This document shows, one piece after another, positions 43,276 through 52,255 of a DNA stretch of 64,000 bases. The stretch covers positions 1 through 64,000 of the forward strand of contig NZ_JPIN01000004.1 in the NCBI RefSeq assembly GCF_000753735.1, given 5' to 3'. Made by a program: the position numbers and the translations under genes. The notes beneath the pieces are model-generated. The model worked only from the letters and a program-made list of their open reading frames with translations, did not search any database and had not been told where the DNA came from. Positions within the stretch are counted from its first letter, which is position 1, and every line of letters starts with the position of its first letter. Source of the DNA: Pseudidiomarina atlantica. GTDB lineage: Bacteria > Pseudomonadota > Gammaproteobacteria > Enterobacterales > Alteromonadaceae.

Positions 43276-45432
43276 ATGAAAAAATCACTAATCGCGCTGG
43301 CCCTATTCAGCTCTATGGCTGCGGCCGACGAAGGCATGTGGATGCCACAACAGCTGCCGGAAATTGCTGACAAACTTAAAGCTGCTGGCTTGCGGCTTGA
43401 TCCAAGTGAACTGACCCAATTGACAGAATTTCCGATGGGTGCCGTGGTGAGCCTTGGCGGCTGTTCGGCGTCATTTGTGTCACCGCAGGGCCTAGTTGTG
43501 ACCAATCACCACTGTGTGTACGGCAGCATCGCGTATAACTCTACACCTGAGAATGACTTATTGGCGAACGGCTTTCTTGCCACAAGTCTTGAAGATGAAG
43601 TTTCAGCATCGCCAGGTTCGCGCATTTATGTGACCAAGGCCGTTGAGAACGTCACTGACCGAGTGATTGACGATGCGACGGCGCAACTCGAGGGTAAGGC
43701 GCGAGTCGATGCTATCGAAAACGCGTACAAAACCATTGTTGCCGAGTGTGAACAAGACGCTGGCCATCGTTGCAGCGTCTCTTCGTTTTACGGTGGTCTG
43801 GAATACTACCTCATCAAGCAGCTAGAAATTAAAGACGTGCGTTTGGTGCACGCACCAGCCGAAGGTGTTGGTAAGTTTGGTGGTGATACAGACAACTGGA
43901 TGTGGCCGCGCCATACCGGTGATTATGCGTTTTATCGCGCGTATGTCAGCCCAGAAGGCGAGTCAGCAGAATTCTCAGAAGAGAACGTACCTTATCAGCC
44001 AGATTTTCATTTGAAAATTGCACAAGAGCCGCTCAACGAGGGTGATTTTGTGATGGCAATTGGCTATCCGGGGCGCACTAACCGCCATCGTTTACCAAGC
44101 GAAGTAGAGAACACTTTTGAGTGGAGCTATCCGCAATTGGTTGAGCGCTTTCAAGACAACTTAGCTATCATCGCCGAGCAAACTGCTGAAGATAAAGACG
44201 CAGAATTGAAGTATGCAAGTCGTGTCGCAGGGTTGAACAACTACCTGAAGAACCGTCAAGGCATGTTGGATAGTTATGCCAACACCGATTTGCTCGAACG
44301 TAAGCAAGCTGAGCACCAAGCGCTTACCGCGTGGGTGAATAGCAGCGATGAAAATCGCGAAGCCTATGCCGCAGATTTAGCCGCGATCGAGCAGCTCTTG
44401 GCACAAAGCCAAGCTGAAGACCGTGAAAGTTATTATCGCTCGCTGGCAACACCACGTCTGCTCGGTATGGCACAAGTGCTGTACAAATTGAGCCAAGAGC
44501 AAGCGAAGCCTGACGCAGAACGCGAAGTCGGCTATCAAGAACGTGATTTACCGCGTTACCAAGCTTATGTAGCGGGTATGGATCGTAGCTTCGATGCAGA
44601 AGTCGAAATGGCGTTGGATTTCTACAATCTGAAGAACTATTTACAAGTTCCAGCCGAGCAACGCGATGCTGAGTTCGATGCGGCATTGGGTTTAGCAGCG
44701 CAAATGAGCGATGCCGAGCTGCGTGAATTGATTAACAGCTGGTATGCGAATACCGCTTTGACTGAATTGGATACGCGCAATGAGTTATTAGCAGCAACGC
44801 CAAGTCAGTTTGCCGATCATCAAGATGTATTCGTGCAAGCGGCAGTGAAACTCTACCCAGAGCAGCAAGCACAGGAAGATGAAGCGGAAGAGCTGGCTGG
44901 GCAAATTCAACAAGCGTACGCGAACTACATGCGTGCAAAAATTGCCTTTATGCGTGAGCAAGGCGAAGCTGTGTATCCAGATGCCAACAGTACGTTGCGC
45001 GTGACCTACGGTAACGTTACCGGGCGTGACCACGGCACCTACGATGGTACTGCATGGACCGCATTTACGACACTGCGCGGGATTCAGCAAAAAGCGACGG
45101 GTGAAGGTGAGTTCAATGCGCCACAAGCGCAGCTTGATGCTATCGCAGCCAAAGACTATGGCGATTATTACGTTGAAAGCTTAGATTCGGTGCCGGTGAA
45201 TTACCTTGCAACCCTCGATATTACCGGTGGCAACTCTGGATCCGCAGTATTGAATGGCAACGCTGAGTTAGTTGGTTTAGCGTTCGATGGTACCTTGGAT
45301 TCGATTATTTCGGATTGGGATTTCAATATCGACAATACGCGCTCGATTCAGGTCGATAGCCGTTTCATGTTGTGGCAAATGGAACATGTAGATGGTGCCG
45401 ATAATCTGCTGAAAGAGCTAGGTATTCAGTAA
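43276..45432 (+). CDS. S46 family peptidase (dipeptidyl-peptidase 7/11 type)
   Basis: The 718-residue product starts with a signal peptide (MKKSLIALALFSSMAAADEG). S46 exopeptidases are serine enzymes that remove dipeptides from the N terminus of polypeptides in the periplasm. Typical motifs are EGMWMPQQLPEI, LGGCSASFVSPQGLVVTNHHC with the catalytic His, GGDTDNWMWPRHTGDY, GYPGRTNRH and TGGNSGSAVLNGNAELVG with the catalytic Ser. Length (718) agrees with bacterial DPP7/DPP11 (around 710-720). Specificity (acidic versus hydrophobic P1) depends on one residue near the active site that I did not place. Followed by a terminator at 45454. Confidence 0.95.
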   Translation: MKKSLIALALFSSMAAADEGMWMPQQLPEIADKLKAAGLRLDPSELTQLTEFPMGAVVSLGGCSASFVSPQGLVVTNHHCVYGSIAYNSTPENDLLANGFLATSLEDEVSASPGSRIYVTKAVENVTDRVIDDATAQLEGKARVDAIENAYKTIVAECEQDAGHRCSVSSFYGGLEYYLIKQLEIKDVRLVHAPAEGVGKFGGDTDNWMWPRHTGDYAFYRAYVSPEGESAEFSEENVPYQPDFHLKIAQEPLNEGDFVMAIGYPGRTNRHRLPSEVENTFEWSYPQLVERFQDNLAIIAEQTAEDKDAELKYASRVAGLNNYLKNRQGMLDSYANTDLLERKQAEHQALTAWVNSSDENREAYAADLAAIEQLLAQSQAEDRESYYRSLATPRLLGMAQVLYKLSQEQAKPDAEREVGYQERDLPRYQAYVAGMDRSFDAEVEMALDFYNLKNYLQVPAEQRDAEFDAALGLAAQMSDAELRELINSWYANTALTELDTRNELLAATPSQFADHQDVFVQAAVKLYPEQQAQEDEAEELAGQIQQAYANYMRAKIAFMREQGEAVYPDANSTLRVTYGNVTGRDHGTYDGTAWTAFTTLRGIQQKATGEGEFNAPQAQLDAIAAKDYGDYYVESLDSVPVNYLATLDITGGNSGSAVLNGNAELVGLAFDGTLDSIISDWDFNIDNTRSIQVDSRFMLWQMEHVDGADNLLKELGIQ

Positions 45433-45453
45433 TTGAAGCGCAATTTCAAACGA

Positions 45454-45482
45454 AACACCGCCAGCAGGCGGTGTTTTCTTTT
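45454..45482 (+). terminator. Intrinsic terminator after the S46 peptidase gene
   Basis: AACACCGCC (45454-45462) pairs with GGCGGTGTT (45467-45475) around AGCA, and a T-rich run follows to 45482. Confidence 0.9.
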
Positions 45483-45528
45483 CTGCATCTTTACATTAAT
45501 TGGGTCACGAAATAGCCGCCGCTACCGT

Positions 45529-45556
45529 CTATACTTGTACAGGTAGTCAAACTACC
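45529..45556 (+). promoter_or_regulatory. Sigma-S-like -10 element and 5'-terminal hairpin before the DUF3300 gene
   Basis: CTATACTT (45529-45536) matches the sigma-S -10 pattern in its core. GGTAGT (45542-45547) and ACTACC (45551-45556) form a hairpin beginning about where transcription should start, which would leave the message with a folded 5' end. The ribosome site GGAGG follows at 45565. Confidence 0.5.
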
Positions 45557-45576
45557 CGCCAAACGGAGGCTTGATA

Positions 45577-46950
45577 ATGAAATCTAAACGCAAGGCAAAA
45601 TTGCCTCTGCTGCAGCTAAGTGTTATTGGCTTAGCTTTAGCAAGCTCAGTTGGCTGTACAGCGATGAATACTGCACATGCCGAACCTGACCGTCATCGCA
45701 CCAGTGCAGCTTATGGCACTTATGAACAAGCCGAGCTTGATAGCTTGCTTGCACCTATTGCGCTCTATCCAGACAGCTTACTGTCACATATTCTGATTGC
45801 CGCAACTTACCCCTTGGAAGTTGTACAAGCTGAACGTTGGCTGAGCAAACGTGAGCACTTATCGCCCGAGCAAGCATTGGCAGCTGCGGATGAAGAAGCT
45901 TGGGATCCGAGTGTCAAGGCTCTAGTTGCAACCCCCGACGTAGTGCGTCGCATGAGTGAAGACCTTGAATGGACGCAAGCGGTTGGTGAAGCCTTTATCG
46001 CGCAGCAAGAAGATGTTTTGGCTAGTATTCAGTTACTCCGAGACCGAGCGTATGTGGCCGGTAACTTGCGCGGTGATGATGACATCAAAGTGGTGCGCGA
46101 GCCGCAGCAAATTCGCATTGAAACGGTGCGCACTGAATATGTCTATGTACCCGTATACGATGCCCGCTATGTCTACGGACCTTGGTGGCATCACAGTATG
46201 CCGGTGTATTGGTCACGTCCCGGTTTAACGGTCAGTATTGGCTCCGGCATTCGTTGGTCATTTTCGTATCACGTACCAAGCTGGTATTTCTTTAGTGATT
46301 TTTATTGGCCGAGCCGCCATGTCGTGGTGCATCATCACCATTATTATGAGCGTGATCGTCGTGATCGGTGGGACCGTCGCTATCGGCCGCATCCACGCGA
46401 TGGTGAACGCTGGCGCCATGATCCGCGGCACCGTCGCAATGTTGATTACCGCCACCCAGACTTGGTACGCAATCCGCCGCGCTATAGTGACCCCGATGAT
46501 CGCGTGGTCGGTGCACCAGTTGAGCGTGAGCGCCCACCGCAAGTGGAAATTCGCCGTCGCCTACTAGAAGCTGAAGCGCAACCGATTATGCGCCGTAGCG
46601 AGACGCCAACCCGCAAATACGCGGGTGAGGTTGAGCAGAAGCCCATCCGTGGTGATGTGCGTCAGCAGCCAGTCTATGAACGCGAGCGCAAAGAGCCGGT
46701 GATGCGCCAACAGCCTGTCCGCGCCAAACCGGAACCACGCGTGGTGCGCCAACAGCCGCGATTTGAGCGCAAAGAGCCGGTAATGCGTCAGCAGCCAGCA
46801 CCAGTGGTACGTCAGCCAGCGCCAGTAGCACGTCAGCCAGTGCAAATGAAGCAACAGCAGCCAGTGATGCGGCAACAGCCGGCACGGCCGGTGAAGCAAC
46901 CTGTTGCACAACCGAGTAAAAAGGCGCGTGACGCGAGCAGTATCGATTAA
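45577..46950 (+). CDS. DUF3300 family secreted protein with a Gln/Pro/Arg repeat tail
   Basis: The 457-residue product has an export signal ([16 protein letters not shown] then TAMNTAHA); the Cys may be lipidated, but the lipobox is poor. DUF3300 covers about residues 50-260: [51 protein letters not shown], then [17 protein letters not shown] His/Tyr/Arg-rich stretch ([19 protein letters not shown]) may bind metal. From about 360 to the end, units such as VMRQQP and VVRQP repeat with Gln/Pro/Arg. Function is unknown. ATG 45577 has GGAGG upstream. The repeats suit slip-strand length variation. Confidence 0.9.
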   Translation: MKSKRKAKLPLLQLSVIGLALASSVGCTAMNTAHAEPDRHRTSAAYGTYEQAELDSLLAPIALYPDSLLSHILIAATYPLEVVQAERWLSKREHLSPEQALAAADEEAWDPSVKALVATPDVVRRMSEDLEWTQAVGEAFIAQQEDVLASIQLLRDRAYVAGNLRGDDDIKVVREPQQIRIETVRTEYVYVPVYDARYVYGPWWHHSMPVYWSRPGLTVSIGSGIRWSFSYHVPSWYFFSDFYWPSRHVVVHHHHYYERDRRDRWDRRYRPHPRDGERWRHDPRHRRNVDYRHPDLVRNPPRYSDPDDRVVGAPVERERPPQVEIRRRLLEAEAQPIMRRSETPTRKYAGEVEQKPIRGDVRQQPVYERERKEPVMRQQPVRAKPEPRVVRQQPRFERKEPVMRQQPAPVVRQPAPVARQPVQMKQQQPVMRQQPARPVKQPVAQPSKKARDASSID

Positions 46951-46958
46951 GAGTAGGT

Positions 46959-47102
46959 ATGGCACATCGTAAACCGAATTTACCGAGTAAAATCTGTCCG
47001 GTGTGTCAGCGACCTTTTAGTTGGCGAAAAAAATGGGAGCGCGATTGGGAACAGGTAAAATACTGTTCCCAACGCTGCTCCCGACACAGGAAGGAGAGTT
47101 AA
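46959..47102 (+). CDS. DUF2256 family small zinc-ribbon-like protein
   Basis: This 47-residue protein is easy to miss because of its size. It reads [19 protein letters not shown] followed by [11 protein letters not shown], with two C-x2-C/C-x3-C pairs that probably hold zinc, the exact DUF2256 pattern. The family is widespread in proteobacteria and cyanobacteria, has no known function and is often next to photolyase-type genes elsewhere, which is not the case here. It starts 8 bases after the DUF3300 gene with GAGTAGG as a modest ribosome site. Its stop codon abuts the stop of the opposite M16 peptidase gene with no gap. Confidence 0.88.
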   Translation: MAHRKPNLPSKICPVCQRPFSWRKKWERDWEQVKYCSQRCSRHRKES

Positions 47103-49991
47103 TTACTGCTTTTTCATCGCTTGATGAAAATCGCTTAGGCTTTCTACCAGTGTTTGTTCTGCAAAGTCAGCGAAAGGCTGATCGACAAACTTAGTACCGC
47201 GCATTTGCACGCTCACACGCGGCGCTTCATCATTACGAAGTGTATCCCAGTAGAACTGTTTCACATCTTCCAGCGTTACATTCTCAACTGCCGTGATGAG
47301 CTGTTGGCGGCTATCGTAGTCGTAATTTTCACGATACCAATCGGAGATGATTGGCCCCAACTCGTCTTGCAAGTTCTTCGGTGGCTCTTTTAGCGTTACG
47401 AGTGTGCTGGTTTTCAGCTGTTCAAACTCTTCTTGGCTAAGCTCATTGAGCTCGGCTTCATATTCGACTTTAAACGCATCGAAACGCTCCTGCATATCCG
47501 CAACACCTTTAACCGGGGTTTGGATGTAGAGCACGAAAGCGGTGTACTCTTCGAGCTTACTGCTGCTTGCACCGACGGCGTAGGCAAGCTGTTCCTCAGT
47601 GCGCAAGCGGTCAAACGCAATGGTGCTGAGGTGCTCTTGCAAGATAGTGCCGGCTGCTTGCGTCGCAAAGCCTGGCGTCAGGTTGACGTGTGCATCGACC
47701 AGACCGACGTCAGCAACGTCAATATCTTGCTGCACTACGATACGCTGGCCAGCTTCAGGTAACCAAGCACCTGCACGAACATACTCAGTGACGTCGCGGT
47801 CACTCGGCAGCGCCTGCGTGATTTCTTCCGCAACGGTCGTTAGCGTGGCTTGATCGTAGTTACCGAAGGCAAAGACACGGACATGATTACTGCCTAAAAA
47901 TTCAGGAATAAAGGCCGTCAAGTCGTCTGCGCTGAGCCCTTGGGCGGTCGCAATCAGATTCTCGATATCGTAGTTACCTTCGCGCAACAGGCGATTGTAG
48001 GCACCGAATGCTTGGTAGAACGGGAACTGCTTACCCTGGTTGCGCAAACCACGCACCATGCGGTCGACTGCTTGTGCAAAGGCTTGTGGTTCAACGGTAA
48101 TGGCTAAGCCATCGAGCGCTTGCTCAAGTAACTGCGGCTGTTTATCGGTGAAACCGCCAACGCGCAATGACAATCCTGTACCCGATGACAAACGCATTTG
48201 CATACCGGCGATCCCGGCTTCAGTTGCTAATGCGCTATTTTGCAGGGTATAGAGATCACGCCACAAACCTAACAACACGTCCGCTTCGACCGACTGCAAT
48301 GGTGCTGCACTGTTCATGCTGATTTCGAGTACGCCGCGTGGTTGGTCAGCAAACTCTTGTGACGGGTAGTGCCAAATGGTTAACGCATCGTTTTCGACCA
48401 CAACTTCTGGCATGGTACGTGAAGCGTCGGCAACGATATCAAAGTTCTCTGGCAACATGCGGTTAACTGCAGGTAAGTTCATCGCCAGTGGTAAATCGTT
48501 ATTCCAGCTCGCTTGCTCTTCGGCGCTAATGTCGACGACTTGATACTTGCCATCATAGTAATAGAGCTCGCTATCGCTCGGCTCTTGCTTACTTACATAC
48601 CAGACGCGTAAGCGTTCTGGGGTGAGCTGCTCAAGCACGGCATTAATGGCCTCAGCATCGAAGCGTTCGTAGTGATACGGAGCGGCAATGGCCATAGTGG
48701 CTGGCACATTCTGCATCGCTTCGGCTAAGTTGGACACGTAACCAAATTCATCAGACTTCTGTAAGAAGCGGAATTGATTATCCAAACTGGTTTTAATTTC
48801 GTTGTAATACTTTTCGTCAACGCCTTGCTGCTTTATCAGATCAATGTATTGCATTAACGCGGCGGTAATCATTTCGCGTTGCTGCATGCCCGCATCGGTC
48901 AAGTTGACTTCAATTTGCAAGGTACCGTAGTTACCGTAATAAGTTGGGCTGGCTGAAGCATTGAGGCTGGAAATAAGACCCAAATTCTTCAACTCATAGG
49001 CAGGTGCGCCTGGCATTTCTGAGCCAATGAGGTAGGTGATGAATTCATTTGGTTTGACCGCGAACTGGTCGCTGTTGTCATCGATAATGAATTCCAGACG
49101 TAACTGTTTAACGTCTTGGTTCGGCACATAGTGAATACGCTTACCGCCAACCTCGGCAAAATCGATAGCCGTGGTCACCGCAGGTTCTGCGATTTCTTTG
49201 TTTTCGATAGAGCTAAAGTGTTTGATCGCCAGCTGCTCGAGTTCAGCTAAAGACTGATTACCAATCAGCGCGACCTTCATAATATTGGCCGAGTAATAAC
49301 GCTCGTAGAAAGCGACGGTTTCTGCATGTAATTCGCTGCCTTCTTTGTCGCCCAGTGATTCGAGATTACCAATCAAGAAACGATTCGCAGGGTGTTCGCC
49401 AAGCAGGTTGCGTGCCAATTTGAATTGACCGAAGAAGTCCATTTCGCGGCGCATTGACCATTCTGCGTTAACTGCATTCTTCTCTTTATCGGTGTACTCG
49501 GGATACAACATCGGTGCTTTGAAAAAGTCCGAAAAGCGCGCTAGGGCTTCATCGACCGCGTTGTTATTCACGCTAAACATATAATTGGTAATGTCCAACC
49601 AAGTGTATGCATTTTGCGATCCGCCATTGGCTGACATAAAGGTCGAATAACCTTTGGTATCAGGATAGTTTTCGGTACCCAAGAACAACATGTGTTCGAG
49701 GTAGTGCGCCATTCCTTGTTGCGTCATCGGGTCTTGTAACAAACCGACGCCAACACTTAACGATGCTGCTGACTTTTCTGTGGTTGGATCCGAAATCAGC
49801 ATCACTTCAAGTTCGTTCGGTAACACAATCGTTTTGTAACTGCGGTCATCATTGGGGGACTTGATAACAGCAGTCGCGTCGGCGGCTTTAGCGGGCTGTT
49901 CAACAGCGGTCGTTGGCGCTTCAGTGGTGGCAGTACCACAACCGCTGAGCAATGCGAGACTAATCGCACTACTGAGTAAGAGTTTCTTCAT
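47103..49991 (-). CDS. ptrA: M16 insulinase/pitrilysin family peptidase, lipoprotein
   Basis: Pitrilysin cleaves small peptides in the periplasm. The 962-residue product (E. coli PtrA 962) carries a lipoprotein signal ending LLSGC (Cys18). The inverted zinc motif H-x-x-E-H lies at residues 96-100 (MAHYLEHMLFLGT), with the more distal Glu in KNAVNAEWSM. YTWLDITNYMFSV is another hallmark. The second, non-catalytic half (about 520-962) is present. In E. coli ptrA is sandwiched between recC and recB, but here it is 28 kb away, and instead of a plain signal peptide it has a lipobox. The symbol is a family guess. Confidence 0.93.
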   Translation of the reverse strand: MKKLLLSSAISLALLSGCGTATTEAPTTAVEQPAKAADATAVIKSPNDDRSYKTIVLPNELEVMLISDPTTEKSAASLSVGVGLLQDPMTQQGMAHYLEHMLFLGTENYPDTKGYSTFMSANGGSQNAYTWLDITNYMFSVNNNAVDEALARFSDFFKAPMLYPEYTDKEKNAVNAEWSMRREMDFFGQFKLARNLLGEHPANRFLIGNLESLGDKEGSELHAETVAFYERYYSANIMKVALIGNQSLAELEQLAIKHFSSIENKEIAEPAVTTAIDFAEVGGKRIHYVPNQDVKQLRLEFIIDDNSDQFAVKPNEFITYLIGSEMPGAPAYELKNLGLISSLNASASPTYYGNYGTLQIEVNLTDAGMQQREMITAALMQYIDLIKQQGVDEKYYNEIKTSLDNQFRFLQKSDEFGYVSNLAEAMQNVPATMAIAAPYHYERFDAEAINAVLEQLTPERLRVWYVSKQEPSDSELYYYDGKYQVVDISAEEQASWNNDLPLAMNLPAVNRMLPENFDIVADASRTMPEVVVENDALTIWHYPSQEFADQPRGVLEISMNSAAPLQSVEADVLLGLWRDLYTLQNSALATEAGIAGMQMRLSSGTGLSLRVGGFTDKQPQLLEQALDGLAITVEPQAFAQAVDRMVRGLRNQGKQFPFYQAFGAYNRLLREGNYDIENLIATAQGLSADDLTAFIPEFLGSNHVRVFAFGNYDQATLTTVAEEITQALPSDRDVTEYVRAGAWLPEAGQRIVVQQDIDVADVGLVDAHVNLTPGFATQAAGTILQEHLSTIAFDRLRTEEQLAYAVGASSSKLEEYTAFVLYIQTPVKGVADMQERFDAFKVEYEAELNELSQEEFEQLKTSTLVTLKEPPKNLQDELGPIISDWYRENYDYDSRQQLITAVENVTLEDVKQFYWDTLRNDEAPRVSVQMRGTKFVDQPFADFAEQTLVESLSDFHQAMKKQ

Positions 49992-50109
49992 GTCTGTTCC
50001 CTAATTTTGCAAAGGTATTAAACGGTTTTAAGTACTTGGCAGTTTAGAGCGAAGAGGACCAGAAGTGGATGATTTATGCGTAATTCCCAGAACTGCTTTG
50101 TAACAAAAT

Positions 50110-51141
50110 TTATGCAGTTGCTAGTTCAACGCGATTGCGACCGTTTTCCTTGGCGCAATAAAGCGCGCGGTCGGCTTGAATCAGTGCCTGTTCGATGGAT
50201 TTATTCGGGTTGTAGTCAGCGACACCAAAACTCATGGTCAGCGTGAGATTTTGAAAGTGTTTGGTTGCAGCGATGCCTTTACGTAATTGTTCGCAATAAT
50301 CGCGTGCCTCTGTGAGGGTGAAATTCGGGAGGATTAATAAGAACTCTTCACCGCCCCAACGGCCAATCAATGCGCGCTCTCGAGTGAATTCACGCAATTG
50401 GCGTGCGGCGTTTTGTAAGATCTTATCCCCTTGAATATGACCAAATTGATCGTTGATTTCTTTGAAGTGGTCGATGTCGATGATAACGATACAGGCTCGT
50501 TTTAAGGCACCGCTTTGCATGCGTACCTGCAGATCGCTAAGCAGCGTGTCAAGGTGGCTGCGGTTATAAAGGGAGGTGAGTTTGTCGGTAATCGATTGCA
50601 GTTTAAGCTCGCGGTAAGCGGTTTCGCGTGAGCCTTCGTAAAAGCGGTAAATAAACCATAGAGCGACGCAAACTTCGAGCACATTGAGCACGGCGCCAAG
50701 CCCTAGAGTTTCGGGTTGGGGGCGGTCAATTTGCTGCGCGATAAAATAGACAGTGTAGGCAAACAACAGCGCACTGAGTAACGCACCCATGCGACGACCC
50801 AACAGGAAAAACACAATCGGCGGTACAATCATCACCCATAACACCGAGTAGTTCTGCCCTTCAGCGATATTGATAAACATCACTACATTAAAAATGACAG
50901 CTAAACAAGCCAACCAGGACGTTCTATTGAGCTTCGCCTCGTCGTTGAAATACAGCAACAGCAGAGCTGCGGCAGCAAAGCTGATGAAGTTAAAGCTAGC
51001 TATTAAATAGGCATTAAAAACGAAAACATTGAGCGCACCAATCAGCAATGAAAATACCAGCATGATGCGGAGCACCGCACGAAGCAGGGTGCTCTGATGA
51101 CGGACTGAATGTTCTGATTGCAAGGATGCGCTATGCTGCAT
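50110..51141 (-). CDS. Membrane-bound diguanylate cyclase (GGDEF)
   Basis: The 343-residue protein has six hydrophobic helices in its first 180 residues (an MASE-like sensor region; not a recognised named domain) and a C-terminal GGDEF domain (about 185-343) with SITDKLTSLYNRSHLD, IDIDHFKEINDQFGH and the active-site motif GRWGGEEFLLILP. G-G-E-E-F is a fully active variant. The inhibitory R-x-x-D site expected just before it is absent, so product feedback through that site is unlikely. The gene starts 2 bases after the CBS/DUF21 gene, so the pair is an operon. It would make cyclic di-GMP and affect motility or attachment. Confidence 0.94.
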   Translation of the reverse strand: MQHSASLQSEHSVRHQSTLLRAVLRIMLVFSLLIGALNVFVFNAYLIASFNFISFAAAALLLLYFNDEAKLNRTSWLACLAVIFNVVMFINIAEGQNYSVLWVMIVPPIVFFLLGRRMGALLSALLFAYTVYFIAQQIDRPQPETLGLGAVLNVLEVCVALWFIYRFYEGSRETAYRELKLQSITDKLTSLYNRSHLDTLLSDLQVRMQSGALKRACIVIIDIDHFKEINDQFGHIQGDKILQNAARQLREFTRERALIGRWGGEEFLLILPNFTLTEARDYCEQLRKGIAATKHFQNLTLTMSFGVADYNPNKSIEQALIQADRALYCAKENGRNRVELATA

Positions 51142-51143
51142 AA

Positions 51144-52163
51144 TTAAGCGTCTTCAGTTTTTATCCTTTTGCCCCAGCGCTGTTTCGCATAGCGGCGCAG
51201 GCTCGGAATGGTATCGGTTTCATCCATAATAGGCTGACCAAGAATAGTTTCGATAATATCCTCAAGAGTAATCAACCCCATCCAAGTGCCATGTTCGTCG
51301 AACACCACTGCCATGTGCTGACGGGTTTCCAGAAAGCGCGTAAGTAGGCTTTCAAGGTCAATACTGGGGCTGACGACTTCAACTTCACGCAGCAAATTGC
51401 TGACTTTTTCGTGGCGATGGGATTCTAAAGCTTCATTGCGCAAGATAAGGCCGTGCGGCACTTCGTCTTGATCGATCACCGGAAAGCGCGAATAAGGCAT
51501 CGATTTGACCTGTTCCAGAAACTCAGCAACGGTACTATCTGGGTGTACCGCTTCACACACCATACGTGGTGTCATTGCTTTGCTCACTTTAATCGCGTGC
51601 AGATCCAAAATGTTGCTAATCACCCGCTTTTCGTCATCATCGATGGCATCTTGTTCGTGACCGACAATGGCTAATGCTTTGATTTCTGAGCGTATGTCGA
51701 TATCGTGTGCATTTCCACCGATGCGTTTAGTGATTTGGTCAGATAACCAGATAAATGGTTTTAAGGAGATGATCATAAAATTCAGCAGCGGTGGTAACAC
51801 CGGTGCCAAAGAACGCCAAAATTTTGCGCCGATAGTTTTTGGAATGATTTCAGAAAGCACGAGTATGAGCACGGTCATTACTGCTGACGTAATCGCTAGG
51901 TAGCCGTCACCAAATACCACGCCGACTTGCGCGCCAACCCCAGCAGCACCCGCGGTGTGCGCAATCGTATTAAGTGTGAGAATCGCAGCAAGTGGTCGAT
52001 CAATAGTATCTTTGAGCTTCTGTAATTGCTGATGTAACTTGGGGCGGTCGGATTTCAACTGCGCGATATAACTTGGCGTAATCGATAACAGTGCCGCTTC
52101 AAGTATCGAGCACAGAAAGGACACGCCTACGGCAATTACAGCAAAAACGATGAGTAATAGCAT
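51144..52163 (-). CDS. CNNM/CorC-type DUF21 and CBS domain membrane protein
   Basis: The 339-residue protein has a DUF21 membrane domain (residues 1-145, helices at about 1-20, 60-80, 90-110 and 115-135; LILVLSEIIPKTIGAK is the hallmark) and a tandem CBS pair (about 190-320; MTPRMVCEAVHPDST, MPYSRFPVIDQDE, HMAVVFDEHGTWMGLITLEDIIE). It lacks the C-terminal CorC-HlyC transporter-associated domain found in longer relatives. The family is linked to Mg2+ (or Co2+) efflux. It is co-transcribed with the diguanylate cyclase gene; the reason for that pairing is unclear. Confidence 0.92.
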   Translation of the reverse strand: MLLLIVFAVIAVGVSFLCSILEAALLSITPSYIAQLKSDRPKLHQQLQKLKDTIDRPLAAILTLNTIAHTAGAAGVGAQVGVVFGDGYLAITSAVMTVLILVLSEIIPKTIGAKFWRSLAPVLPPLLNFMIISLKPFIWLSDQITKRIGGNAHDIDIRSEIKALAIVGHEQDAIDDDEKRVISNILDLHAIKVSKAMTPRMVCEAVHPDSTVAEFLEQVKSMPYSRFPVIDQDEVPHGLILRNEALESHRHEKVSNLLREVEVVSPSIDLESLLTRFLETRQHMAVVFDEHGTWMGLITLEDIIETILGQPIMDETDTIPSLRRYAKQRWGKRIKTEDA

Positions 52164-52255
52164 TGCAACTCGCTAATAGAAAAAGACCGTGCAAAAATAG
52201 CATAAAAGACTGGTATGCCGCTAGTTTTCGTCATGCCAAACTCGGGGGCTAGAGC

